From: Dromaius novaehollandiae
Lineage: Eukaryota; Chordata; Aves; Casuariiformes; Dromaiidae
Direction: 5' to 3'
Length of the DNA: 64,000 bases
Assembly (NCBI RefSeq): GCF_036370855.1
Contig: NC_088111.1
Span: 21,735,501-21,799,500, forward strand
Part shown: piece after piece, positions 22,130 through 33,690 of the stretch
Layout of the letters: each line of letters opens with the position of its first letter
Numbering within the stretch: the stretch's first letter is position 1
Notes under the pieces: generated by a model
Database searches by the model: none
Told to the model about the DNA's origin: nothing
Seen by the model: only the letters and a program-made list of their open reading frames with translations
Position numbers and translations under genes: made by a program

Positions 22130-25100
22130 CTGGAAAACAGGTAAGAGACATGTCATGCTTCAGCTTAACAAGTTCACAATCATTCAGCATATTCCTAACC
22201 AAGGAGACAGCAGAATAAGACCTTACATTCCCTAATCAATACCATAAATGACCAGGACTTTGACCGACTTCAGATTATCATTCTTCTTCTGAGTCTAGGA
22301 TAAGTCTGGAGCTGAAATAAAGATATTAGAAGCATGTTGGGTAAGAGGATCCTCTCATCTGACATCCAGATTGGACCATGTGTCCAAGTTTAAAAGATAT
22401 TCTGCCAATCTGGAGGCATGAAACAGAAGAAACTAGAAGGAGTGGCTTGGTTCCTGGACAAGAGGACAACCTGAGCTGATGAGAAGTCAAATAATTTGAG
22501 GCACCCACATTTCAGGCAATATGTTTAGAACCCAGCAGGAGCTGCGGGACGCTGCCTTCTTGAAACAGAACTCCTTTCCTTTCAGTTGCAAACCTTCAAG
22601 TGTGAGCCACTCCTGTGGGAAAATGGCACTGGATTTCTACCACAGCACTTCAGGAGCTTGGGAGGCTCAGGATATCACAGATCTGCTGTTTGTGGGCTAA
22701 TTTTCCCAGTATTTCATGTGTGCACAGATAGATATAACACTTCCACCTGAGCAGCTCCAGCAGTTTCACCCAGCAAGGAGCTCAAGGTGGCCAGTCCCCA
22801 CTTCAAGGCAGGCATTAATCCCTGGTTCCAGGGACTTCTACCTGGTGGTACAACAGGAATGCAGAAACAGAGTCAGGAACAGAAACCAGGATTCCTGTCC
22901 GCCAGATTCACACTGAAGCTAGTAAGGGATGATCAGCCAGATCTCTCTTTGTAGCCACCAGTACTGTCCAGGGCTCTAGTACAGGTCCCAGGATTTCCAC
23001 ACCTGTTTTTTGACTTAATATCCTCTATGGCAACATTCAGAAAAGGACTCCTGATGGTCTTCTCATCCCTTTCCAAACACATCAGTGATGTAGGCATGGT
23101 AGGGAGAGGGTATGTGACTATTTTCTGTTTTCTTCTTTCAAAACTCTTCCCATCCATTCTTCTTCTCCTGCCTCTCTTCACTTCACCCTACAGCCTTCCA
23201 ACAATCTTCCACTGCCTTCCTTCACCTTCTCCTTTTCACTGCAAAGCAGATCCTGAGTCACAAGAGTACAAGAGACACAAGAGCAGCCAGTAGTGACTGG
23301 ACTCAGCTGGGACTCAAAGGGAAGTTTGAGGAGAGGTCAGTGGGACCACAGGCAGAGGGGAGCTGTCATTGTGATACTGGATGTCCCACTGTGACCTCAG
23401 ACTATGTCACAGAAGGGCTTCCCCCACCCTGAGAGCTGGCCAGGTTTTGCCCCACAATGGGAAGGCAAGCTCCACTAGCTTTTTTCAGGCTCTGCTCCTC
23501 TTCTCCCAGTGTTCACCTCCAGTGTTCATCCCTATCCCTATCCCCTCCTCAATGCACACTCCCCAAGGAGAACAACAGGATGATTTCTCCAGGCTAAGGC
23601 TTATTCTGTTCACTCTGAATGTGCTGACCCCTTCGATTACTCCAAGTGTGGGAGAGAATGTGGGCTACAACTGCAATAAGTGAGGGGACTGTCTCTTCCC
23701 TGGAAGAATGGAAGTAAATCAGTGAATGAATAAACAAGAAAGTAGTGACACTCAGCCTCTGGAAGGGGACAGTTGATACTGGTTAGTGTTTCATTAGGTC
23801 ATGGGCATGGATATAGCACAGCCTGGGGAAGGATGAGAGGGATTCTCTCTCTTGCCCTGAGAAACTTTTTCTACTGTTCACCACAGTTAATAACAAAGAA
23901 TGTAAGGCAATTCAAACAATGCCAAGCCTATGAAAATCTAAAATAGGATGCTGGAGGATTCACTTCTATCCCCCTCTGTGCTAAAACATCTTTGCACTGA
24001 AGAAACCTCTGTGTGTGTGTGTGTGTTGGGGGGTGGGGGAGGGTTGAGAGGGGGAATGTTTTGGGTTTTGTTTTGGTTTGTTCTCTTTTTTGTTAGCATG
24101 AAATATAGCAAAGTGCAGGCACAGACTGAGGCTATTAATAGGGCCTGAACACTAAATCTTCTTGCAAGTCACTCATTTGTCAGGTGTACAACATGAAACA
24201 CAGTTACAGCTGACAATTTCCCCATCATTGTCATGTTGCATGAGTTCTCTAGGGAAGAGCTTTAGAACATCTGCTGTTTATTTACTCTCCTAGAAATCAA
24301 ATCAGTGTTGAGGTTGACCACACTCTTTCTCCTCATGTCAAGGAAATGCTGAGAAAACTAATTGCCAGTAACTGTCAAGAAAGCTATAAGCTGAACTATA
24401 AAGCTTCTTAATGGAAACTTTTTTTTTTTCTTTTTAACTGACCAGCACTTTTTTGGAACTTATCTTAGTTACAAGTTCCATAATTTACCACAGGTAGTGA
24501 AAGCCACAGAGTAACTCCAAATGCAGAAAAAAAAGTATCAAATTTCTTAATCTCTTTCATGATTGCAGTGGGAGTTGTCATGCTCAGAGTGCCTTCAAGT
24601 TACCACAGTCATGATGTCAAGAAGACAAGCAATTGCTATTCAATCCTATTTGAAGAGTAGAACAAACATGAGGTCTAAGTCTTCATAGATGCTTTGGGAT
24701 CTAAGCTCCCCTTGAAATCCTGGAAAACTGGGTGCCTCAATGCCTTTTTAGACCTTCTCAAAGGAACATGACAAGACTGCCAGAAAATCTCTGTGGAACA
24801 GGGTTCGAAAAACTGTTTCCTGAACCCCAAGTGACTTTCTTCATCTTCCTACCTGCCTCTTCAGACACTCCCACTCACAGAATAAGACAAAGACTGCTTT
24901 TGGTCTGAACCTCTTACAAGATTGTTTTAGCTTTAGAGAGGAGTTGACTGCTGCCTAATCTGCTTTCTCCAATATAATGCCATCCACTAGCTTTCAGATT
25001 ATGGCATTCCCTGTGGAAGCATAGATAACATTTTTCCACCTCACAGCTGAAGGAAAACAAGCAGTTTCTGTAATGCCCTGCACTACTAAATTGTTATAAA

Positions 25101-25930
25101 GGGAAAAGGGTGAAGCTGTACAATATGAAAGAAAGGTGAACAGAGCAGGTTTGGTGATGTTTACAGTTTCCATTGACAATCCAGTGATCATCAGATAAAT
25201 GCAAGGTGGCAAGGCAGGTACAGAGTCAATTAGAGAAGCCTAGAAACAAGTCAGGAACAGCTGGGGACAGGCTTGGGCACAGGCCAATGGATAGATCCAG
25301 GCTGGAGCTTATGGACCCAGTGGTCCAGCAAGGGTAGAGGTACCAAATGATACAGCTCAGGACAATTAGAGCACCAGTGTGCCCTCAGGGCCCTGGTAGG
25401 TATCTCTTCCAAGAGGAACATACAGACAGAGATGTTTAATTTTTCTTGTCCTGTCTGTAAAGTTAATATTTTTTCCAGGGCTTTCTTGGTTGAAGGGTGT
25501 GAGGAAGAAAGTGTCCATATATGATGTAAATCAAATTAATCTCTCTCTCTTACTTGCCTCTCTCTCAGCCCTATTTCTGTCTGTATGCAAAAGGAAAGAA
25601 GGCTTTGTAAATCTGATTTTTGCTGAAATGTCATTTTATAGATTTAGAGACATCTGTCGATGTACAGCTCTAGCTACTAAGGGTGTTAGCTCACTGTAAG
25701 TCTAAATGCTTATTTGCTTTCACTTTTCATCTATTAGTAAAGCAGGGCAGTGGAAGAAAGAGCAATGAGCACTTCAAAGGAAATGAAGTATGTGATATGT
25801 ATGCAACGTGCAAATATGCAATATACAAAAATTAATCAATTTAACAAAGTGGTTACAATATGACTTAAATTTTGAAACATAATTCAAAGCATTACACACA
25901 TTTGGTAAGATTCAGTTGTCTAAAAAGGAC
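22130..25930. other. Intergenic DNA or upstream intron, no gene recognised
   Basis: The missing first exon of the CCDC81-like gene should lie here or beyond, but I could not identify it. A short (GT)n followed by a G-rich run occurs at 24009-24042. The 25220-25420 stretch is GGACAGG-rich and may be an old repeat. Confidence 0.4.
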
Positions 25931-25934
25931 TATC

Positions 25935-26190
25935 ACTGTACCTAACCCTGACCTGCATATTAACTTCCTGGCTTGTCCTCAGACTTGCCTCCTCACTGCA
26001 AACTTCTCTGGTGATCTGGACTCTTGGCTGATTCAAGTTGCCATCCTTGGGCCTGCCCTGCTTGCCTTGCTCAGGTACTGTGGATCTGGGCCCTGGCTGG
26101 CAAAGCCCCTGCCTTGCTAGTTGTGTTCTGCCCCTTGGCTCCTGGCTCCCCAGCCTTTAGGAAGCAGCCAGCCCTCGCTGCTCCCTGACA
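25935..26190 (+). mobile_element. LTR-like repeat, copy 3 (5'-truncated)
   Basis: Carries the second half of the family: GACCTGCATATTAACTTCCTGGC, TGATCTGGACTCTTGGC, the GGCCCTGGCTGGC block and an intact end GCTCCCTGACA. The final CCCTGACA is the exact inverse of the TGTCAGGG start of copies 2 and 4, supporting LTR-type ends. Confidence 0.7.
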
Positions 26191-27690
26191 GATAGCTCAG
26201 GCATTCTCGAGCCCTGAGCCGAGGACCATGGAGTATGGCCTGCAGGTGTGCAGTAAGAGAGTCCTGAGTAAAACTCCCACTAGGCCCTTTTCCCACCCAC
26301 TGGGGATCATCAGGCACAGCCTGGCTCCCTTATGACCCATTTCCACATGCCAGGCTTGACCTCAGACCTGCCAGTAATCAGAGGCACTGTAGAGTTGGAT
26401 ATGCTAATGAGAGTTCCCATTGAAGCCTCACAGCATGAATTTGAGGACTGTTTTGACTTTTGTCATCTCTTGGGAAGGACTAGGATTTTTCTGTTAAGTA
26501 AATCATTATTAACTCACTGATAAAAGCAGCACCAGTAAAAACTGTGATCCTCAAATAAACCTTTGAGAACAACCTCATCAGAATCAGTAATACTTTCCCT
26601 TTTCTTCCTTTTTTTCCTTCCTAAAATATGTTTTAGCATACTGTTGTATATACTTCTTACACAGTTAACAAATTAATTGTAAGAGACTAATACACAGACA
26701 CTCTTCATACAGAGAAAAGCATATGCATAGGAAAGTACACAAAAATATAAATGCTATCATTTATAACATCCAAAGTAAAAAAGAATACACAAACTTATGC
26801 ATGCATAGCACGTGAACCTACAAGTAAGAAAGATACTCACAGTCCCCACAGTAACAGGCACAGAAACTCATATATACAATCAACAGCAAAAAAACTGTAC
26901 TAAAATTTTCATTCATTAATGCACTCATGAATTAAAAAAAAAAGTTTAAATATTAATTTTTATATTCTTAGACATGCCCATACACTCATGACCACATGTA
27001 AGAACATTCTCAAAACGGCCTATCATAGATGTGTACAAACCTGCATTCAGGTTCACCAGCAGTCTTACAAATTTTCTCTGGGTTTTCTGAGTAAAGATAT
27101 GATTTCTTGCTCAAGAACGGGAAACAAGCAAACAGCAAATAATCTAACACTGTTGCAGTTTATGAGATGAATGTCCAGTTCCCATACCCTTAATTAGGCT
27201 GACATGATAGTATTATCTACTTACTTAAACATGAACAAAAACATGTAATTCTGAATATGTGAGATCCATTCTGAAAGAAAGTCCAGTGCTTACAGAGCAG
27301 ATTTCCAAACTTGGAACACATTTGAAAACTCTGAGGCTTGGATCTATATTCAGATCCTTGTCTAAGACTGGTTGCATTGGTAACATTTTATCAGTAACTT
27401 ATTAGTTTCACATTGAGACACAGTTAATCACAGTTTCTGAAAAAAGTTCTCACCCTTTATTCTTTGATTTGACTCTCACCTCCTTATTCCAACTATAAAA
27501 AAGCATACTGAATAGAACCCCTTCTAGCCCTTCTAGAGGCAGCTACCTCCTAGTCAATCTTCTTGTTAGGTTCCCCAAATACAACCCATGTGCGAATTCC
27601 TGACCCGTATAATGTATAATACGTATATAGACAGATCCCCCATACATATATGCACATTTATCTATATTGGATAGACAAGTTGATATGTTT
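26191..27690. other. Intergenic DNA, no gene recognised
   Basis: The first 140 bases (26191-26335) are GC-richer than what follows and could be internal sequence of the adjacent LTR-like element. The rest is AT-rich with no recognisable frame. Confidence 0.4.
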
Positions 27691-27880
27691 GAAGACAGGG
27701 CTGCCATTCAGAAGGGCTTACAATGGAGGAATGGGCCAGCAAGAACTACATGAAATTCAACAAAGAAAAATGCAAAATCCACCACCTGGGAAGGAAGAAT
27801 GGCTTGCAACTCCTCCTTTGGAGACTGACTGGCTGGGGAGCAGCTCTTTGAAAAAGCGCTGGTGTGACCAACCAATAAAC
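27690..27880 (+). mobile_element. CR1 fragment, 3' part of ORF2
   Basis: Plus-strand frames read through the NLMKFNKEKCKVLHLG-type segment of CR1 (here TTCAACAAAGAAAAATGC) and then a segment resembling LGSSLAEKDLG. It is frameshifted and short. Confidence 0.7.
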
Positions 27881-28045
27881 CCCTATAATGGGAGAAGGCT
27901 CAGAGATGGGCAAGGTTGAGGTGCCCATGAAGCTCAGGAATAACGTAGAGTGTGACTCATTAACCACAGCTCTTACACAGAAAGTTGACTTTATCTCAAC
28001 ACAAAGGGGACTGCAGGGTGGCCTTTGTTTTAGAAAAACAGCTGT

Positions 28046-28094
28046 GTCAGTTGAGTGGATCAACTGACTTCACCTCAGCTGAGTGGATCAGCTG
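28046..28094. repeat. Two tandem hairpins with identical loop and covarying stems
   Basis: GTCAGTTGA-GTGGA-TCAACTGAC (28046-28068) is a perfect 9-bp stem with a 5-base loop. Eight bases later CAGCTGA-GTGGA-TCAGCTG (28076-28094) has a perfect 7-bp stem with the same loop. The second stem differs from the first by a T to C change matched by an A to G change on the other arm. Confidence 0.8.
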
Positions 28095-28319
28095 GTGTAA
28101 ATGCTTCCCCTTGAGCTCATCAAAAGAATGTAAATGTTTCTCCCTGAGTTAGCCAGACCACCACATCAGGAAAAGTATACATGGCTCAACCCAACAGAGT
28201 ATAAAACCTGAACAACTAACAAAATAATTTCAAAGAGAGCAATGGGCTTGAGCTGGCTTCAACCCATGCATTTCTTCCCAGTGACTGCGGTCCTTTTCTG
28301 CAAAGCTGCTGTCTAGTCA

Positions 28320-28690
28320 GTAAGCTGCAGCATGTGCTGTTGCATGGGGTTATTCCTTCCCAGGCACAGTACTTTGCATTTGCCTTTGTTGAACTTCATG
28401 AAGTTCCTGTCAACCCATTTCCACAGTCTGTCAAGGTCCTCTGGACTGATGGCCTGCCCTCCAGTGTATCAACACTCTCCCAAATCTGGTATCGTTCACA
28501 AATTTTCTGAGAGTGCACTCTATCCCATTGCCAAGGTCTTAATAAACATGTCAAGCAATATTGGCCCCAGTATTGATGCCCTGAGGAACCTCTATCAAAA
28601 TTGGCTACCGTCTAGACCTCAACTGCTGACCATTACCCTTGTATCTCAACATTTTGGCCAGTTTTTCACTTACCTTGCATTCCCTCCATA
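28320..28690 (-). mobile_element. CR1 fragment, antisense, ORF2 reverse-transcriptase region
   Basis: The plus strand carries the reverse complement of CR1: a GGTTATTCCTTCCCAGGCAC.GTACTTTGC-like opening, TTGAACTTCATGAAGTTCCTGTC, then CAAATCTGG and GCCCTGAGGAACCTCT blocks. Read on the minus strand this is the KFNKGKCKVL region and its upstream neighbour. No intact frame. Confidence 0.75.
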
Positions 28691-29136
28691 TAGTCCGTAA
28701 CTGCCCAAATTGTCTGCAAGGAAGCAGAGGGAGTTCAGATTGCCTCACCTACAAGGGAATGTTGGTGATTACCTCACCTATAGATAACTACACTGTTGGC
28801 CTCTAAAACTGGGTATAGTCAGTTCCTAAGATTGTTTTTCCAATTGGCTCCCAAGACAATCAATAGAAACAGAAAAGAGTCTAATTTTGGTGGCATAAAT
28901 CTCTTTTAGACTCAAAGAGTCTGCCTCCTCACTGTTCAGTGTATCACAGTTTTAGACAATTGTACTTCCCATAGCAACAGACAACTAAAATGCAGTAATC
29001 TCTGCACTTCAGGACTCAAGCTGAAGTTATCCAGTCTTCTCTGGCTTACATGTTGAATTTCATGTCACCTCTATCCCGACCTGGCCATGAATCTGTGAAA
29101 CTCAGACAAAGAGTGGAAAGATGAAGGTTCTTGTTT
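28691..29136. other. Intergenic DNA, no gene recognised
   Basis: AT-rich sequence with no recognisable frame or repeat. It ends at the target-site duplication of the solo LTR. Confidence 0.4.
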
Positions 29137-29141
29137 GGACT

Positions 29142-30159
29142 TGTGGCGGACAGATGAGTGAACTTTTGCCTTAAACATTTCTCGGTACATAAGGTACATA
29201 AGGTACCTCGGTACATAAGGTGCAAGCAAACCATAACCCCGAACAAGCCATCTGTTCCCGGCGGGAACAGGACTGAGCTGCTGCGATGCCCGAAATGGTC
29301 TCCCTGTGACCATTCAGGACACACCGAGCCTGCGCTGAACCAGACCATGATTGGGCAGAGACGGGACCTGGACTGTAAATTACTGCTGCTTAGCACAACT
29401 TCTATAAAACTCGCTTAGCATGAGTGGCTAAATTTGCTGAAGCCTTAGGCCGCACTCCCTAGTTCAGTGAGAAAGGGCCCCAGAGCTGGTGCAGGCGGGA
29501 AAGACAAGGGGGTTACCAGCAGTTTGCATTCCCATGCTTCATGCTCCAGGAGGAAGGATGTCAAGGCATTGAAGTGAGGCCTGCTTGGGCACCAGGACTC
29601 TGGGGAGCAGGGCCTCCTCTTGCTGTGGAAACAATGCTGACTGGGGGGTCTGGGCTATCTCGGGGTCCAGATCATATTCCCTTTGTCTGGACCTTGGGAA
29701 ATAACACCTACCATCACTGCTGGGGAAATAATAAATTGTCAGGGCTTTGAGAGATAAGGGCAAGACCCGAAGAATGAAAACGCATCTGTCAGCAGAAACC
29801 ACAACAGTAAACAACCTACCTAGGGACCCAATAAGGAGCAGGAGACCCCAGACCTAAATATTACTATTGGTCCAAACTACTGCGTGAAGGGTGGAGAGCT
29901 TAGATTGGAAAGTATAATTGCCCAGGGATTTCTTTGTTCAGGGTCCCTCTTCGGAGGCACCCAACTCGAGCTGTAACTACTGCATGTGTGTCATTACAAT
30001 TTATTTGTTTAATTTGCCTTGATTTGTCTCTGAACTTTTCAGCGGGAACCTAGGGTCGGACCCTGCTCGAGTTGTAATTACTGCACGCGCTTCACTAAAA
30101 TTTACACCCAGGCTGAAGAGGACCAACAGGACACCGCTGGATCCATGGGTGGTGATATC

Positions 30160-30206
<47 letters not shown>

Positions 30207-30355
30207 CTCTCTCTCCTCCCCTTTGCCTCTCCCCACCTTTTCTCCCCACTTTGTGGAAAATAAAGTTAAAAGTTTTTATGATATTTGACCAGTTTTAGCA
30301 TCTTAGTCTCGTCCTTGGGATCGTAACGAAATCCCCCCGATATTGGATCGGGACA
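29142..30355 (+). mobile_element. Solo retroviral LTR, 1214 bp, with 5-bp target duplication
   Basis: The element starts TGTGGCGGAC and ends ATCGGGACA. It is flanked on both sides by the same five bases, GGACT (29137-29141 and 30356-30360). It has a poly(A) signal AATAAA at 30259-30264 followed by T/G-rich sequence, which sets plus orientation, and a TATAAAA at 29403-29409. No retroviral genes adjoin it, so it is a solo LTR left by recombination. A 5-bp duplication fits class III (ERV-L-like) and some other retroviruses. Internal features are a 19-base near-palindrome at 29252-29270, short GGTACATAA repeats at 29184-29222, a diverged 39-base direct repeat (29965-30003 and 30066-30104) and a (TC)n tract. 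Confidence 0.9.
30164..30202. repeat. (TC)n microsatellite inside the solo LTR
   Basis: About 19 TC units followed by more C/T-rich sequence, located upstream of the LTR poly(A) signal. Confidence 0.95.
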
Positions 30356-31353
30356 GGACTACATTTCTCCAGGCAGCATCTGCCTCAGATATGAAGAACT
30401 GAATCACTTTTTGTTATCAGCTCAAATCCAAACTCTAGCATGGCTATCAAAGTCTGGCAAAATGTTGCCTTACCTAGATTTCTTGGATTTTATGACAGAC
30501 TACGAAAGCGCTTTTTTCCCTGACATTCCTCCCCTTCTCATTTTTCCCTTTTTTCCTATTGGTGTGTTAGAATAATCACAATAAAAATTTTTCAGCAAAA
30601 TCCTCAGAAGTAGGTCATCTGTACTGAAGGAAGGACTACAGAAAGAAATTTTTATTTTGATTCTTCTTTTCAAGAGCAATAGATTGTCCTTCATTGTTCA
30701 CATACTATTATTTTTTGTTTTATCTCAGAAACGTGTAGGCTTTCTAACCAAAATCAGGCTGGCTACTGCTAATTTGGATAACAACATATAAACTCAATCA
30801 TAAAGTGATGACAGTTAATGACAGATAGTTAGACAGATAGCTATTTGCATTATTCAATGCAAATATTTTAATTCCATAGCCATTTAGAACAAATGATAGT
30901 TCATTTGACAAGGCATAGCTTAACTGTTCACATTTTCAGCAGTTTCTCTTTAGCTTACAAGCAAACGTAAAGGCAACAAAATCTAAGAGTAGGCCAATGG
31001 TTTCCCAAAGAAAGTCTCTAATGAGTTTAGAACTTTTATTTATGATTTTTTTTCCCCAGAGATAATCTTTTTTTTTTTCCCCTATGCTTCACTGGTAATG
31101 TTTCTAGACACTATGGATGTCCATCTTCCTCAAATAATTTTATACAGTTAAAAACTAGTATCTAAGTCTAGACCTGATTGGCCTTTGGAGTTGATGGGTA
31201 GAAAGAGGCATATTCAGTGAGCAATTCTTCCTAGGTATTTTAGATGTCAATCTGCAGATAGGATGAATCAATACCAATGACTCTTGAACGACTAGAAGGA
31301 GTTTTGGGGGGAGCTTAACTTGACACCTGTATTTAGGGAACCAAATTCCATAC

Positions 31354-31450
31354 CTAAAATTTGGTACAATATCTCATACTCTGGATGCTCAGAATCTGCT
31401 GATATGAACAAAGCTTGCAGAAAACAATCATCACCTGACTCTTTGGCCAT
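31354..31450 (-). other. Exon-like segment, possible first coding exon, unidentified
   Basis: On the minus strand an ATG in reasonable context (GAAATGG) opens a frame MAKESGDDCFLQALF, ending ILYQIL and a donor TTTTAG|GTATGG. There are no stops. No family was recognised and no following exon was found, so chance is not excluded. Confidence 0.25.
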
Positions 31451-32137
31451 TTCTGTCTTTCACAGTCTGTTTCTTTTAAAACCTTAAGTTTAATTTAGGA
31501 CCAGTCCTGCAGACTTCTGTAAAGGTTATTCAGGCCCCAGATAATAAAAAGAGAGTAAAAACCATACTGAAGTGCATAAATAAGGAACACAATCTCTCTA
31601 TATTGCATACATAAACACTGAATAGAAATAAGCATCCTGAGGATAATAGATGGTGACCAACAAGAAACAAGGATTAAAAATGGCTACTCTCAAATATTTT
31701 GCACTTGCACAGACTGACACTACTAGTGGCTTTTTTGCACTCATTAGTAGGTTTTACAGTTACAGACATAAACTTTAAAAATGCAACTGTACAGGAATGA
31801 TACAATAAATACATGCTGAATCAGAATTTCAGGAAGTTTTCTAAAAATGTTGTATGACTGGATTGAGTGATTAAAGTAACCAATGGATTTATTGGATGTT
31901 ACAACAAAATTCAACAAACAATTAACTATGTGCTCTGCTTGAATGAAATTTGAAGAATTTTTAACAATGTTTTAATATTATTAAGTATGATCAGCATGTT
32001 CCACCTATTCAAAAGGACATTAGTATTGAAATGGAAAGTTTGAGAGGAATCGATACTGTATTAACTTTTCTTCATTTCTAGCTTTTTCTCTTCTGGAAGT
32101 TATGCATCTCCCTCAGCGTTGAAATAAAGCTCCATAC

Positions 32138-32189
32138 CTCTGAAAACTTCTTAAAACTTGGGTCAGTAGGTGATTTCTGATCTTTTTGC
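32138..32189 (-). other. Exon-like segment, unidentified
   Basis: A TCTCTTTATAG acceptor and a TCAGAG|GTATGG donor bound 52 bases that read QKDQKSPTDPSFKKFSE. The frame stays open past the donor to a stop at 32080-32078. Splice sites and composition are suggestive only. Confidence 0.25.
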
Positions 32190-33011
32190 CTATAAAGAGA
32201 AAGGTGCATGTGATGCATGAACAGATTCACTTCTGACTCTTGAGATGGGATTTATGCCACCTGACTTGTTATAAGGAAGGAATATAGTAAGTGTTCCTGA
32301 CAAATATCTTTCTGACCTCTGCTCAGTAACCCCCAGGCTGCACCCTTTCCCCACTATGTATTGCAGTACCTTCTATTACAATGTATTCCATGCAATAGTC
32401 AATGGAAATAGCATAAGAAAACCAATGTATTTTTATTAAAATATCACAGATGTCTGGTCTAATACTTCAGGTTTCTCATTTTATGACACAACTGAAAGGT
32501 CAGCTTTTTGTCTCATTCAGTCTCATTCAGACTTGAGAAAAAAAAATCAACAATACTTCATGCCTTCCTAGCATGTTAGGGTATGGTTAAAATTGTCTCG
32601 TTGCTCTCTGACAATGGCGTTTTGACCAACTGAAACAGGAGGTATAGAATATCTCACACTATGTACTCAGAATCTTCTTGGGAGGCATACAGTACTTTGG
32701 GGAATGATGCAAAAAAACTTCTCCCTGCTTAGGAGTAATGCACCAAAATCCATTCTGAGTGTAGACCAGAGTTATGGAAAACATGGCTATTGTGAATCCT
32801 TCCTCTGAAGCTTTCTTCAATTTCTGTAAAGCTGCCTCACTGTTTCACCAAGGTCTTCAGGATAACTGAGTGGAAGGATGTGTTTATGTCAGGGTGGCTG
32901 CCCACAGGTGGGCACCAGAAGGAAATGTGGATCCAATCCTTGGCCTGTCCTTCCCCCCCTTCCGCTATTTCCAGAATCCACAAATAGTAAAGGATATTTT
33001 ATGTACAAACA

Positions 33012-33012
<1 letters not shown>

Positions 33013-33042
<30 letters not shown>

Positions 33043-33063
33043 CTTCTTCTTCTTCTTCTTCTT
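33013..33063. repeat. (CTT)17 trinucleotide microsatellite
   Basis: Uninterrupted run of 17 CTT units. It accounts for apparent poly-F and poly-L frames across this site. Confidence 0.97.
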
Positions 33064-33224
33064 CCATAATTCTCTCTTTATTACATTAGGAGAAGGTAGA
33101 GGTATGGAGGATGGCCTAAGAGACAACAGTCAGAACTATGTCCACACTAATGAATTTGTCCACCCTAAGCAAGTGTCAGGGAGGAGCAAAGGCCAGCTGT
33201 TATGCAAGGGAAAGTGAGCTGGTA

Positions 33225-33690
33225 GCGGAAAACGATAAAGCAGGCAGATACAGTGACCTCATCAACAAGGAGAAAGGATGCAGAGCAAGAAGTCGGGGTC
33301 AGGATCAGGGTCAAGAGAGAATGATCAGGGTCAGGCACAGTCCAGTGCACCCAGCAAGTCTATAGTAATAAGCCATGTCCGAGGTCAAGCGAGGAAGCTG
33401 AGCCAGCTGGTCTGGGTCAGGGTCAGATTTGCAAAGGTGGGAGACTGAGCACAGACATATAGCTGCTTCACAGCTGCAGTCTAGCATAGGGTGGAGACCA
33501 GCAGTAAAGCCTCAGTTTAAAAGCAGTTCCAAAGGGAAAGGAAGGGCAGGCCCTTACTTCCAGCTTTCTTCACAACAGCTCTTATTGGTGAAGGAGCTGA
33601 TGCTGGACTCAGCCAGCTAAATACTTTAATATACCAACTAAACTTCTAGATGGGGCATGCACTCTGGGCCCTAACAGCTAGTTATTCCCT
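33225..33690 (-). mobile_element. LTR-like repeat, copy in reverse orientation
   Basis: Matches the reverse complement of the family seen at 20072 and 54885. Shared phrases in this orientation are GTCCAGTG, AAGTCTATAGTAAT.AG, GGTCAAGC.AGGAAG and GGTCAGGGTCAG, followed by a block with TTTAAAAGC at the TATA-like position. The ends are diverged. Confidence 0.6.

Larger units (their letters stand above)
30361..33012. other. AT-rich intergenic DNA with a few exon-like minus-strand segments
   Basis: Mostly featureless. Exon-like segments at 31354-31450 and 32138-32189 are listed separately. A stretch near 32640-32700 resembles 31365-31400. Confidence 0.4.

Noticed and set aside
28332..28700. 122-codon plus-strand open frame
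   Set aside because: Antisense of a CR1 fragment.
32870..33217. Open frame with poly-F run
   Set aside because: Created by the (CTT)17 microsatellite.
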